Positions 33,636 to 41,977 are shown, counted from the first letter of the stretch. The stretch: 64,000 nt of DNA from UMGS755 sp045652815 (GCA_045652815.1 JAZOLH010000037.1:6282-70281), one strand, 5' to 3'. The notes: generated by a model from the letters alone, not told the origin. Translations and numbers: made by a program.

Positions 33636-34650
33636 AATTTTCATATGCAGAAGAAAGTTGCCCGCAGGCGGCATTCATATCGCCGCCAAATTCTCGGCGG
33701 ACGGTAACATTAACGCCCCGCCTTTTTAAAATATCAAAAAAAGCGGCGATACGCTCTTTGGTGCTGGCGCAAAAATCAGCCGAACGGGTTTGGTTATAGG
33801 GAATCAGATTTACATAGCAGTTAAAACCCGAAAGAAGAGTCGCCAGTTCCTCGGCGCAGGCATCGGAATCGTTCACATCCTGAATCATAATGTAGGCAAA
33901 GGTAACCTTTTTATTGCTTCTTTCGGCATAGAGTTTTGCCGCGTCAATCAGATCGCTGATGGGGTATGCCTTGTTGATGGGCATCAGCTTGCTTCTGAGT
34001 TCGTCATTGGGTGCGTGGAGACTGATGGCAAGACTGTTAAAGGCCTCACGAGAGGCGTATTCAATAATTTTCGGGGTGATGCCGCTGGTGGAAATGGTAA
34101 CGTGGCGGGCAGCAATGGCAATGCCCGGCTGGGCGGTTATGATATCAATAAAGTCCATTACGTTGTCATAGTTATCAAAGGGCTCGCCGATGCCCATCAG
34201 CACCACGTGGGAGATGGGAAACTTAAGTTTATCCCGCAGGTAAAGAACCTGAGCCACCATTTCGCCTGCAGAGAGATTGCGGACTTTTTTGAGTTTGCCG
34301 CTTTCGCAAAAAGCACAGTCCATATTGCATCCCACCTGTGTGGAAACACAAACACCGTTGCCGTAATCGTGTTTCATCAAAACGGTCTCGATGGTGCAAC
34401 CGTCAGACAGGCGGAACAAAAACTTTTCCGTATCATCACTTTCGGCGGTTTTGATGAGCGAAAGGGCATCAAAGGTAAAGTCCTGTGCCAGTTTTTCACA
34501 GATGGCAGGAGACAGGGTTTTGATGTCTGAAAAGGATGTTAACTTGTCTTCATAAATGGCTTTAAAAACGATTTTTGCCTTGGCGGGATTCTCCCCAAAA
34601 GAGCGGAAATAATCCTCGAGTTTCGGCATCGTCATGTCGTAAATATTCAT
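33634..34650 (-). CDS. rlmN: Radical-SAM 23S rRNA (adenine-2503-C2) methyltransferase
   Basis: A 338-residue RlmN/Cfr-family enzyme that methylates A2503 in the peptidyl transferase centre, and tRNA in some bacteria. The radical-SAM cluster is QVGCNMDCAFCESG (C-x3-C-x2-C). The catalytic methyl-carrying cysteine pair is also present: Cys in GNGVCVSTQ, seven residues before the cluster, and Cys near the end in MNAACGQLSS. FCESGKLKKVRNL differs from the common FCATG or FCAS form, so this may be a paralogous subgroup. ATG 34650 has AGAGGAACC upstream; the frame extends to 34815 but that part is not conserved-looking. Cfr-type activity (C8) cannot be excluded from motifs alone. Confidence 0.9.
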   Translation of the reverse strand: MNIYDMTMPKLEDYFRSFGENPAKAKIVFKAIYEDKLTSFSDIKTLSPAICEKLAQDFTFDALSLIKTAESDDTEKFLFRLSDGCTIETVLMKHDYGNGVCVSTQVGCNMDCAFCESGKLKKVRNLSAGEMVAQVLYLRDKLKFPISHVVLMGIGEPFDNYDNVMDFIDIITAQPGIAIAARHVTISTSGITPKIIEYASREAFNSLAISLHAPNDELRSKLMPINKAYPISDLIDAAKLYAERSNKKVTFAYIMIQDVNDSDACAEELATLLSGFNCYVNLIPYNQTRSADFCASTKERIAAFFDILKRRGVNVTVRREFGGDMNAACGQLSSAYEN

Positions 34651-34684
34651 AGCGGTTCCTCTTAAAATGCAAGTTACAAGGTCT

Positions 34685-34713
34685 ATTATACCGCAAAAAT
34701 CCCACTCTGTAAA
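34685..34713 (-). promoter_or_regulatory. Sigma-A-type promoter of rlmN
   Basis: Minus-strand TTTACA (34708-34713), 17-nt spacer, TATAAT (34685-34690). Confidence 0.75.
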
Positions 34714-34735
34714 GTGAGAGAAACAGTAAAATATA

Positions 34736-34764
34736 TTGTCATTTTCTGTCGAATATGGTATACT
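34736..34764 (+). promoter_or_regulatory. Promoter of the SleB-like hydrolase with a 0A-box in the spacer
   Basis: TTGTCA (34736-34741), 17 nt, TATACT (34759-34764). The spacer contains TGTCGAA (34747-34753), which equals the Spo0A-binding consensus. Spo0A bound there would be expected to repress. Confidence 0.65.
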
Positions 34765-34807
34765 AAAAGATAAGAAGAATAAATAACATCTGACAAGGAG
34801 GGGAAAT

Positions 34808-35647
34808 ATGTTCAAAAAAGTAATTGCTTTAGTGATGACGGTGATGCTGGCATTATGTTCAACCGGCGTTTATGCTGTAGATTCTTACGGTGGCTACGAT
34901 ATCCCCATTGATATTGATATTAACGGAAGTTTTATTAAGTGTGTAGAAAAGCCGATTTTGATTGATGGCACAACATATATCCCTTTGCGCGCTTTCTCCG
35001 ATGCTATTGGCGGCGTGGTTGGATGGGATGAAAAAGAAAATGCCGCTAAGATGGAAAAAGACGGTCATACCTTTGTGTTCTGTCCCGAAAAAAACTATTG
35101 CCTTATCGATGGCGCACTGAAAGAACATCCCTCCGTTATCTATAAAGACCTGACCTTTATTCCCGTCAGAGCTGTGTCTGAAACTTTAGGTTATAACGTT
35201 AAATGGGATGGTTTTTACCTGACGGTTAAGATTGAGGCGCCGAATGTGACTGTTCCGCAGGAATGCAGGGATGATTCTTATACCTATGAAGACGTTCTGT
35301 ACCTTGGAAAAATTATTCAGATTGAATGTGGATATGAATCTTTTAACGTTAAATTGGGTGTTGGCGGTACTGTTTTTAATCGCGTTGGATCATCAAGTTT
35401 CCCAAACACCGTTAAAGACGTTATTTTTGATACAAGGTATGGCATTCAGTTCCCGCCGGTACATACGGATATGATTAACAGAACGCCCTCTGCGGAGAGT
35501 ATCAGCGCCGCAAAATGCGTGCTGAACGGTGTTAATATCGTGGGCAATTCGCTGTATTTTATCGATACAAAACGTGCGGCATCTTCCTGGGCTCACAACA
35601 ACAGACCTCATCATGCCGATATAGATGGAATGTCTTTTTATGAGTGA
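34808..35647 (+). CDS. Secreted SleB/CwlJ-type cell-wall hydrolase with copper-amine-oxidase-like N-terminal domain
   Basis: A 279-residue exported protein. Residues 1-23 are a signal peptide (KKVIALVMTVMLALCSTGVYA). Residues about 35-150 form a stalk domain of the copper-amine-oxidase N-terminal type (GTTYIPLRAFSDAIGGVVGWD, TFIPVRAVSETLGYNVKWD), which is not an oxidase. Residues about 160-279 are a SleB-like hydrolase domain: EDVLYLGKIIQIECGYES with the probable catalytic Glu, VGGTVFNRVGSSSFPNTVKDVI, and SWAHNNRP near the end. SleB-type enzymes are lytic transglycosylases acting on spore cortex, so a germination or wall-remodelling role is likely. AAGGAGGGG precedes the start. Confidence 0.88.
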   Translation: MFKKVIALVMTVMLALCSTGVYAVDSYGGYDIPIDIDINGSFIKCVEKPILIDGTTYIPLRAFSDAIGGVVGWDEKENAAKMEKDGHTFVFCPEKNYCLIDGALKEHPSVIYKDLTFIPVRAVSETLGYNVKWDGFYLTVKIEAPNVTVPQECRDDSYTYEDVLYLGKIIQIECGYESFNVKLGVGGTVFNRVGSSSFPNTVKDVIFDTRYGIQFPPVHTDMINRTPSAESISAAKCVLNGVNIVGNSLYFIDTKRAASSWAHNNRPHHADIDGMSFYE

Positions 35648-35686
35648 TTTTTAGCATAAATCTCTTGGAACAAGGAGATGAGCAAT

Positions 35687-35935
35687 ATGAAAAAATTTAG
35701 ACGTTGTGAAACATGTGGAAAATGGTTTGCTATGAAAGAAACCGAAAAAACACTTGTTGGAAAAGAAGACATCAAAATTTTTGAACGCTTAACTCAGCCT
35801 CATTTAAAGGGTCAGGTGGAGAAAGTGGTAGACCGTTTTGTTCCGGGAGAAAGGTTTTTCTATGACGTAACCTATCGCTGTCGATTTTGCGGTGCAGAAG
35901 TGAAAGAGAGCGTTTTTGAAGACGTTAAGAAGTAA
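35687..35935 (+). CDS. Small zinc-ribbon protein
   Basis: An 82-residue protein with two zinc knuckles: RRCETCGKWF (C-x2-C) at the N-terminus and YRCRFCGAEV (C-x2-C) near the end, separated by a charged middle. Together they should form one zinc ribbon. I do not recognise a named family and the role is unknown. ATG 35678 touches the AAGGAG ribosome site, so ATG 35687, 9 nt away, is the likelier start. It lies 18 nt before dtd and probably shares its transcript. Confidence 0.72.
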   Translation: MKKFRRCETCGKWFAMKETEKTLVGKEDIKIFERLTQPHLKGQVEKVVDRFVPGERFFYDVTYRCRFCGAEVKESVFEDVKK

Positions 35936-35953
35936 TTGGGAGGCAGTTTTTCG

Positions 35954-36403
35954 ATGAAATTTGTTTTGCAAAGAGTGTTAGAAGGCAAGGTGACCGTAGA
36001 CGGTCAGGTTTGCGGTGAAATCGGCAAAGGTTACGTGCTCCTTTTGGGTGTTGCCGAGGGCGATACCAAGGAAATGGCTGACAAAATGATTGAAAAAATT
36101 GCCCGTCTGCGCATTTTTGAAGATGAAAACGGAAAAACCAATCTGTCCATTGATCAGGTGGATGGAGAAGTGCTGGTGGTTTCCCAGTTTACGCTCTATG
36201 CCAACTGCAAAAAGGGCAATCGCCCCAGTTTCACAGAGGCAGGCAGTCCTGCGCTGGCAGAGGAATTATATAACTATGTGCTGACCCGTTGCAGCGAGTT
36301 ATTCAAACGGGTGCAAAGCGGCATTTTCGGGGCGGATATGAAGGTCTCTTTGGTGAACGATGGCCCCTTTACCTTGGTGTTAGACAGCAAAGAAATTCTC
36401 TAA
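35954..36403 (+). CDS. dtd: D-aminoacyl-tRNA deacylase
   Basis: A 149-residue DTD that removes D-amino acids, and glycine mischarged on tRNAAla, from tRNA. Family marks are KFVLQRVLEGKVTVDG at the start, the SQFTLYANCKKGNRPSF active-site stretch and NDGPFTLVLDS, which holds the Gly-cisPro motif that enforces chirality. GGGAGG precedes ATG 35954; an open frame from TTG 35936 is less likely. It lies between the zinc-ribbon gene and a comEA-like gene, all closely spaced on one transcript. Confidence 0.95.
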   Translation: MKFVLQRVLEGKVTVDGQVCGEIGKGYVLLLGVAEGDTKEMADKMIEKIARLRIFEDENGKTNLSIDQVDGEVLVVSQFTLYANCKKGNRPSFTEAGSPALAEELYNYVLTRCSELFKRVQSGIFGADMKVSLVNDGPFTLVLDSKEIL

Positions 36404-36419
36404 AAAAGCGAGCAAAACA

Positions 36420-36848
36420 ATGAAAGACATTTTAAAGAAATGGACAGCAAAAGAATATATCTGTTTTGGTCTTTTGGTAGTGCTTGTCACGGGATTTGGT
36501 TTGTGGCTTTTGTGCCGCGACCTTGCCGCTGAGGGCAGACTTACGGAGGATTTGCCCATCCTATCCATCGCGGCAGAGAAGACAGAGACAGAGCAAGAAC
36601 CTGTGCCCGAACCGGTGCCGCCGGAAGAGAGTGGAATTCGGGCGGATGGGCTTGTGAATATTAACATAGCCAGCATTGAAGAACTCAAAACATTGCCGAA
36701 TATCGGTGATGCGATGGCAAAGAGAATCATTGCCAAAAGGGAAGAAGCGCCCTTTCGGCAGATACGGGATATTAAGAAAGTCAACGGTATCGGTGATAAA
36801 ACTTTTGATGTTTTAAAAGACAGAATTTGCGTTTCAAATGAAGAATGA
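36420..36848 (+). CDS. ComEA-like membrane-anchored helix-hairpin-helix protein
   Basis: A 142-residue protein with one N-terminal membrane anchor (about residues 13-32, YICFGLLVVLVTGFGLWLL), a Pro/Glu-rich spacer (EQEPVPEPVPPEE) and a C-terminal pair of helix-hairpin-helix motifs (VNINIASIEELKTLPNIGDA and IKKVNGIGDKTFDVLKD). This is the ComEA layout: a DNA receptor held outside the membrane for uptake during transformation. comEC and comEB are not adjacent. The start lies 16 nt after dtd and lacks a strong ribosome site, so coupling to dtd is possible. Confidence 0.85.
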   Translation: MKDILKKWTAKEYICFGLLVVLVTGFGLWLLCRDLAAEGRLTEDLPILSIAAEKTETEQEPVPEPVPPEESGIRADGLVNINIASIEELKTLPNIGDAMAKRIIAKREEAPFRQIRDIKKVNGIGDKTFDVLKDRICVSNEE

Positions 36849-36881
36849 AAAGGATTATGACTTTGGTCGTAATCCTTTTTT
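36848..36881 (+). terminator. Terminator after the comEA-like gene
   Basis: AAAAGGATTATGAC-TTTG-GTCGTAATCCTTTT (one G-U pair) with a T-tract. Confidence 0.85.
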
Positions 36882-36883
36882 AT

Positions 36884-36913
36884 TGCATAGAACCGCATAA
36901 AGAGATAATACTA
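36884..36913 (+). promoter_or_regulatory. Possible sigma-G-type promoter of the DUF1540 gene
   Basis: TGCATA (36884-36889), 17 nt, AATACTA (36907-36913). The forespore sigma-G consensus is TGnATA and CATACTA with 17-18 nt between. No convincing sigma-A alternative is seen between the terminator and the gene. Confidence 0.4.
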
Positions 36914-36941
36914 AAATTATCAAACAAAAGGAGGATACAAA

Positions 36942-37121
36942 ATGAGCGAAGTTAAGAAAACAGAAAAAGCATTATCAGGTGTTGCCTGCACCGTGACAAA
37001 CTGTATGTATCACGGTGGTCATACCGACTGTGAGGCGGCATCTATCGAGGTGACCACCTGTGATCCTGTGCAGCAGTGCAGTGTGCAGTGTAAAACCTTT
37101 CGTCCCCGTGCAGGCCGCTAA
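36942..37121 (+). CDS. DUF1540 small Cys-rich protein
   Basis: A 59-residue protein. A basic lead (MSEVKKTEKALSG) is followed by the DUF1540 pattern: VACTVTNCMYHGGHTDCEA, IEVTTC, and QCSVQCKTF. Seven cysteines and two histidines make metal binding or disulfide formation likely; no function is established for the family. AAAGGAGG lies 8 nt before ATG 36942. The frame is clean to TAA 37119-37121. A forespore-like promoter upstream suggests expression in the developing spore, but this is inference. Confidence 0.88.
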   Translation: MSEVKKTEKALSGVACTVTNCMYHGGHTDCEAASIEVTTCDPVQQCSVQCKTFRPRAGR

Positions 37122-37140
37122 TTAAAATTTGCAAATAACA

Positions 37141-37169
37141 TTGTAAGACGTGCGCATTTGTGCTATACT
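37141..37169 (+). promoter_or_regulatory. Sigma-A-type promoter of addA
   Basis: TTGTAA (37141-37146), 17-nt spacer, TATACT (37164-37169). Confidence 0.68.
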
Positions 37170-37210
37170 TTAAGTAAAGATATGAATTTGTCTTTGCAGG
37201 AGTGGTACAA

Positions 37211-40200
37211 ATGGCAAGAAGTTGGACAACTGATCAAAAAGCGGCCATTGATGCAAGGTCCGCCGACATTTTAGTTGCGGCGGCGGCAGGTAGTGGTAAA
37301 ACCGCGGTTTTGGTTGAAAGAATTATAGAAAGAATCACCGATGAAACAAATCCCGTGGACATCGATCGCCTGCTGGTAGTAACCTTTACCAATGCGGCGG
37401 CGGCAGAAATGCGGGAGAGAATCGGCGATGCCTTAATGAAGAAGTTAGAAGATGAGCCGGCAAGTAAATTGCTGGCTCGTCAGCTTGCTCTTTTGCCCAC
37501 AGCTTCCATTACCACCATTCATTCTTATTGCCTGCAGGTGCTTCGTGCCAATTTTAACGCGCTGGGGCTTGATCCCACTTTCCGCATTGCCGATACAACG
37601 GAAAACGAACTGTTGCGTATGGCGGCGCTGGAAGATGTGATTGAGGAAATGTATGAAGATGAGGTCTTTGCGGAGGATTTTCTGTCCTTAACAGAGGCGT
37701 TTATGAACATTCGAAACCCCGAAGAATTTTATAAACTCATTAACCGCATTTATGATTTTTCCATGAGTTTACCCGAGCCGGAAGCGTGGCTGACTACGGC
37801 GGCAGAAAACCTGAATCTTACTGATTTTGAGGATTCTATCTATGCCAAAACATTGGTGGATTATGGCAAGCAGATTCTTGCCAATATTTTAGAAAAATAT
37901 GAAGTGATGCTTCGCTTGTCTCGTGATGATGACGGATGCGAAGCCCTTTATCAACTGCTTTTAGAAGAGAAAAAATTATATGCAGAACTCTCCCGCGAAA
38001 CGAGTTATAAAGCGTTACATAATCTTTTGTCTGTCCTGAAACTTGCGCCCATTCCCCGCGTTCCCAAAAACGCGATGCCCATGCATCGCGAGACCGTGAA
38101 GGATATGCGCGATGACATTAAAAAGCACGAACTGTCTCTGCTTTCTGATAAATTGTTTGCCACAAGCAGTGCAGAACAGGTTGCAATTTTGCAAAAAAGC
38201 TATCCGCAGATGCGATGCTTATCTGAGGTGGTTCGTCGTTTGATGGTTTGTTTTGATGCAAAAAAAGCGGCAAAAAATATTTTGAATTTTAATGATTTGG
38301 AGCACGGTTGCTACCGCTTGTTTGTAGATGAAACGGGCAAGGAAACAGACATTGCTCAAGCAGAAAAAGAACGCTTTGACGAGATTTTAATTGACGAATA
38401 TCAGGATACCTCGGCTTTGCAGGAAGCGATTTTCTCCGCTATCAAGAAAGACGGAAGTCTGTTTTTGGTGGGCGATATTAAGCAGAGTATTTACCGCTTC
38501 CGTAACACAAATCCCAAACTTTTTGCCGACAAAAAGGATAGTTATGGTTTGGAGCAGGAAGCGCCGAAAAGAAAAATTGTTTTATCCAAAAACTTCCGTA
38601 GCCGCGCCGAAGTGTTAGATGCCATCAACTTTATTTTTGAGCGGATGATGTCACAGGGCGTTGGTGAAGTGACATATAACGAGGAAGAAAAACTCTATCC
38701 CGGTGCTATCTATGACGCGATGGAGAATCCCATTCCCACGGAAACGGAAATCTATCTGGTGGAAATGCCTGCGGAAAGTGATGAAGATACGCCTGAAAAA
38801 ATTGAAGCTGAAGCTATGGTGGCGGCAAAACGGATTACCGACTTGATTGAAAAAGGGTATCAGGTACAGGGCAAAAACGGGCCGAGAAAAATCACCTATC
38901 GGGATATTTGCATTTTAATGCGTTCGGGCAACGCTCACGGCCCTGCCTATTGCAAAGTTCTGGCTGATTGGGGCATTCCCTGTTACTGTGATGCAGGTGA
39001 TACCTTCTTGCAGAGTCGCGAGATTGTGGTGATGCTTTCCCTTTTAAAAATCATTGATAACCCCCATCAGGATATTCCGCTTCTTGCGGTTTTGCGTTCG
39101 CTTTTGTGGAATCTCTCCACCGATGAACTGGCAGAGATTCGTTTAGCAGATAGAAAAAGTGACCTTTATGATGCTCTGAAAAAGCGTGCTCAAAGGGATG
39201 ATGAACTGGGCGGAAAACTCAATGATTTTCTTACAAAACTTGCGCTATACCGCGAAAAAAGCCGCGAATATGATACAGCGGAACTGATTTGGTATCTCTT
39301 GATGCAAACGGGATTTTATGAAGCGCAGGCGGCCCTGCGTGGCGGAGAACTCCGCCGCATGAATTTGCGGCTTTTATATACCCGTGCGGCCGACTTTGAA
39401 AAAACGGGGCTGAAAGGTCTTTATAACTTTGTGCGCTTTATTGATGAATATGAGTCTATTCAGGGTGACTATGGTGCGGCTCGCAATGTGGGCGAGGAGC
39501 AGGATGTTGTCCGCGTGATGAGTATTCATAAAAGTAAAGGTCTTGAGTTTCCTGTTGTGATTATCAGCGGTATGGACAAGCAGTTTAACGAAATGGATTT
39601 GCGTCAGAATGTGCTGATTCACAGCGACTTGGGTTACGGACCTAAATACATTGATTCTGATTTATCTCTTTCCTATGATAACGGTGCCCGTCAGGCTGTT
39701 GAAAAGATTCTTAAACAGGAAAATTTATCTGAAGAAATGCGTATTCTCTATGTGGCTATGACCCGCGCCAGAGAAAAACTGATTTTAACAGCGGCAGGTA
39801 AAGATATGGGGCGGACGATTCGCAAAAAACTGGTGAATCCGAATGAAGAAAAGGTGTCCCCCTATTTTGCCACATCGGCCAAATCCTATATGGATTGGGT
39901 ACTGATGGCGCTATATCCCCATTCTGATGCAAAGGAACTGCGGGAACTGAATGATGATAAAGACTTTAACAATATTTTAGACCATCCAAGCCGATTTAAC
40001 ATTTTCTTAGAAGAGGCAGATGTGCTTTGTGGCGAGTTGCCGGAAGAAGCAGATGTAGCGGCTGAGGAAACAGAAACAACAGCGTTACCATCTATGCTTG
40101 ACTATCGGTATCCCTTTGCCGATGAAGCGGTTCTGCCTGCGAAAATCACGGTTTCCGAAGTGAAACGGAAGATGCAGGGATTAGAACCCGATGGGGTGTA

Positions 40201-40741
40201 TTTATATCCCCAGCCGAACTTTTTGCGGAGCCATAAAGCGTCTCTGAGCGCGGCAGAAATGGGTACAGCTATGCACGGTTTTATGGAACATTTAGACTAC
40301 GCCCGTGTGGGCAGCATAGAAGAAATCGGAGCGCAACTTTCTCAGTTGGTTGAAAAGAACCTGCTGACAGAGGAAGAAGCGGCGACGGTTTCTGCTGAAA
40401 AGGTATTTACCTTTACACAAACAGAACTGGGTAAGCGGATGCAAAATGCCGAAAAACTCTGCCGAGAAGTGTCCTTTAGTTTATATGTGGATGCAGAGCC
40501 TTTCTTTGATGTACAGGGCAAGGTGATGCTGCAAGGTATGATCGACTGTGTTCTGTTTGAGCCCGATGGCATCAGCGTCATTGACTATAAGACAGACAGG
40601 GATGAGCGTCCCGAGATAACAGCGGATAAATACCGCGTGCAGCTTGATTGCTATGCCAAGGCGGCAGAAACTATGTATGGGCAAAAGGTACTTCACAAGT
40701 ATTTATATCTGTTCCATCACGATACATTCATTGAACTGTAA
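37211..40741 (+). CDS. addA: ATP-dependent helicase/nuclease subunit A
   Basis: A 1176-residue AddA, the UvrD-like helicase plus nuclease subunit of the AddAB complex that resects double-strand breaks for recombination. Helicase motifs are AAAAGSGKTAVLVERI (Walker A), IDEYQDTS (Walker B), VGDIKQSIYRFR and MSIHKSKGLEFPVV. The C-terminal PD-(D/E)XK nuclease has QGMIDCVLFEPDG and VIDYKTDRDE. ATG 37211 follows CAGGAG; GTG 37202 is an alternative. addB usually lies directly upstream, but here the neighbours are a DUF1540 gene and a terminator, so addB must be elsewhere. Confidence 0.96.
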   Translation: MARSWTTDQKAAIDARSADILVAAAAGSGKTAVLVERIIERITDETNPVDIDRLLVVTFTNAAAAEMRERIGDALMKKLEDEPASKLLARQLALLPTASITTIHSYCLQVLRANFNALGLDPTFRIADTTENELLRMAALEDVIEEMYEDEVFAEDFLSLTEAFMNIRNPEEFYKLINRIYDFSMSLPEPEAWLTTAAENLNLTDFEDSIYAKTLVDYGKQILANILEKYEVMLRLSRDDDGCEALYQLLLEEKKLYAELSRETSYKALHNLLSVLKLAPIPRVPKNAMPMHRETVKDMRDDIKKHELSLLSDKLFATSSAEQVAILQKSYPQMRCLSEVVRRLMVCFDAKKAAKNILNFNDLEHGCYRLFVDETGKETDIAQAEKERFDEILIDEYQDTSALQEAIFSAIKKDGSLFLVGDIKQSIYRFRNTNPKLFADKKDSYGLEQEAPKRKIVLSKNFRSRAEVLDAINFIFERMMSQGVGEVTYNEEEKLYPGAIYDAMENPIPTETEIYLVEMPAESDEDTPEKIEAEAMVAAKRITDLIEKGYQVQGKNGPRKITYRDICILMRSGNAHGPAYCKVLADWGIPCYCDAGDTFLQSREIVVMLSLLKIIDNPHQDIPLLAVLRSLLWNLSTDELAEIRLADRKSDLYDALKKRAQRDDELGGKLNDFLTKLALYREKSREYDTAELIWYLLMQTGFYEAQAALRGGELRRMNLRLLYTRAADFEKTGLKGLYNFVRFIDEYESIQGDYGAARNVGEEQDVVRVMSIHKSKGLEFPVVIISGMDKQFNEMDLRQNVLIHSDLGYGPKYIDSDLSLSYDNGARQAVEKILKQENLSEEMRILYVAMTRAREKLILTAAGKDMGRTIRKKLVNPNEEKVSPYFATSAKSYMDWVLMALYPHSDAKELRELNDDKDFNNILDHPSRFNIFLEEADVLCGELPEEADVAAEETETTALPSMLDYRYPFADEAVLPAKITVSEVKRKMQGLEPDGVYLYPQPNFLRSHKASLSAAEMGTAMHGFMEHLDYARVGSIEEIGAQLSQLVEKNLLTEEEAATVSAEKVFTFTQTELGKRMQNAEKLCREVSFSLYVDAEPFFDVQGKVMLQGMIDCVLFEPDGISVIDYKTDRDERPEITADKYRVQLDCYAKAAETMYGQKVLHKYLYLFHHDTFIEL

Positions 40742-40742
40742 A

Positions 40743-40773
40743 AAAAGCCTTCCGCGGTTGCGGAAGGCTTTTT
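40743..40773. terminator. Bidirectional terminator after addA
   Basis: AGCCTTCCGC-GGTT-GCGGAAGGCT with A and T tracts, between addA and the convergent AraC gene. Its last bases touch the AraC stop codon. Confidence 0.92.
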
Positions 40774-41782
40774 ATTTTGGCAGGAGGCAATCCCGATATT
40801 CTTTTGGGGTTTTGCCTGTCAATCGGCGGAAAGTTTTGCCGAAGTAACTGCGGCTTTCGTATCCTACCATAGTGGCGATGTCTTCAATCCTGATGAGCGG
40901 GGAGGCAAGGAGTTCTTTGGCTTTTGCAATGCGAAGATGATTGAGATATTGGTTGAAACTGCAGCCCTGAGCCTCTTTAAAAATCTTTGAAAAGTAGGGT
41001 GGACTCACGTAAACTGCATGTGCCACCTGATTCTGAGTTAACCGCTTTTGGTAATTCTGAGCAATAAACAGGCAGGCGTTTTGTATTAGTTCGACGTGCT
41101 TGCGGCTTTGGGTGGGATAGACAGCATCCGTAAACTGTTTTCCTGCTTCAAAAATGCAGGAAGCCAAATGTCCGATAGACGAAGCGGAGTAAAGAGAAGA
41201 GAGCTGCTCATCTTTCCAAATGGCACCGCCAAAGGATTCTGCCAGTTCGTACAGAGATAAGATAAAGCAGATTAAATCTTGTTTGTTTTTGAAAAAGTCA
41301 TTGCCGTTTTGAGTCAGGATTTTTGAGAGGGCGTTTCGGATGGCGGTTTGTGTTTCGGCAGGGGAAGAAAGAAGGCGGGATAACTCCGCGGACAACTCAG
41401 CCGCCAGGGGACTGATTTCTTCGGCGGCAAAAGTAAAAGAAAAGAGTTTTGCCGCTTTGTAAAATGCGGCAGGTGACAGGTGCTGAACCGGTGCGCTCTC
41501 TGCGGATTTTCTGCAGGGGACCATATTCTTGCAAGAGGAAGAGGTGGAAAAGGAAACGGGGGAGGAGAGGTATATTGTTTTGTGGCATATAAGTGCTAAA
41601 CGACAAAACCCGTTTTCGCAAAGGGTGATGATTGCTTTCGGTGTGGCAGATGATTCTGCAAAAGCACCGATTATGCAAGCAGAGCAGGGCTTCGTATCAT
41701 CTTGAGTCAAACGCTCAAAAGACAGCCCTGACAGGGAAGAGAACAGGGCTAGGTTTTGCATCAGATTTTGAGATTGTTCCAT
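40772..41782 (-). CDS. AraC-family transcriptional regulator
   Basis: A 336-residue regulator. The C-terminal 100 residues are the two-helix-turn-helix AraC domain: LTQNQVAHAVYVSPPYFSKIFKE and IRIEDIATMVGYESRSYFGKTFRRLTG. The N-terminal part (about 1-230) has several cysteines (SACIIGAF, TLCENGFCRLALICHK, SCKNMVPC). It could be a PocR-like ligand domain or a metal or redox sensor; I cannot decide. GGAGGGTG precedes ATG 41782. The promoter overlaps direct repeats at 41827-41877, which suggests autoregulation. No target gene is adjacent. Confidence 0.85.
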   Translation of the reverse strand: MEQSQNLMQNLALFSSLSGLSFERLTQDDTKPCSACIIGAFAESSATPKAIITLCENGFCRLALICHKTIYLSSPVSFSTSSSCKNMVPCRKSAESAPVQHLSPAAFYKAAKLFSFTFAAEEISPLAAELSAELSRLLSSPAETQTAIRNALSKILTQNGNDFFKNKQDLICFILSLYELAESFGGAIWKDEQLSSLYSASSIGHLASCIFEAGKQFTDAVYPTQSRKHVELIQNACLFIAQNYQKRLTQNQVAHAVYVSPPYFSKIFKEAQGCSFNQYLNHLRIAKAKELLASPLIRIEDIATMVGYESRSYFGKTFRRLTGKTPKEYRDCLLPK

Positions 41783-41803
41783 TTTTCACCCTCCTTGGTT
41801 GTC

Positions 41804-41832
41804 AGTATAACAAATAAAAAGCAAGGATGCAA
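41804..41832 (-). promoter_or_regulatory. Sigma-A-type promoter of the AraC gene
   Basis: Minus-strand TTGCAT (41827-41832), 17-nt spacer, TATACT (41804-41809). The -35 is part of the first direct repeat. Confidence 0.7.
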
Positions 41833-41877
41833 GGAATGTGACAATAAGAGACAAAAGCATATGCAAAGTGTGACAAT
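41827..41877. repeat. Direct repeats upstream of the AraC gene, probable operator
   Basis: ATGCAAGGAATGTGACAAT (41827-41845) and ATGCAAAGTGTGACAAT (41861-41877). The TGTGACAAT cores are 32 bp apart, about three helical turns. AraC-type proteins bind such direct repeats on one DNA face. TTCGACA (41877-41883, reverse of the Spo0A box) abuts the second copy. Confidence 0.6.
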
Positions 41878-41941
41878 TCGACAAAAAAACGCCTCATTTC
41901 AGAAGAGAAATGAGACGCTTGTGTTTTGTTTATTTTTTGTA

Positions 41942-41977
41942 TAAAAAAAGTCGAAGCAAAGCGGACTTTGCTTCGAC
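41942..41977 (-). terminator. Terminator of tRNA-Thr
   Basis: GTCGAAGCAAAG-CGGA-CTTTGCTTCGAC (41950-41977); on the minus strand seven T follow (41942-41948). Confidence 0.9.

Noticed and set aside
33790..34530. 246-residue plus-strand frame
   Set aside because: Antisense to rlmN, which has all its catalytic motifs.
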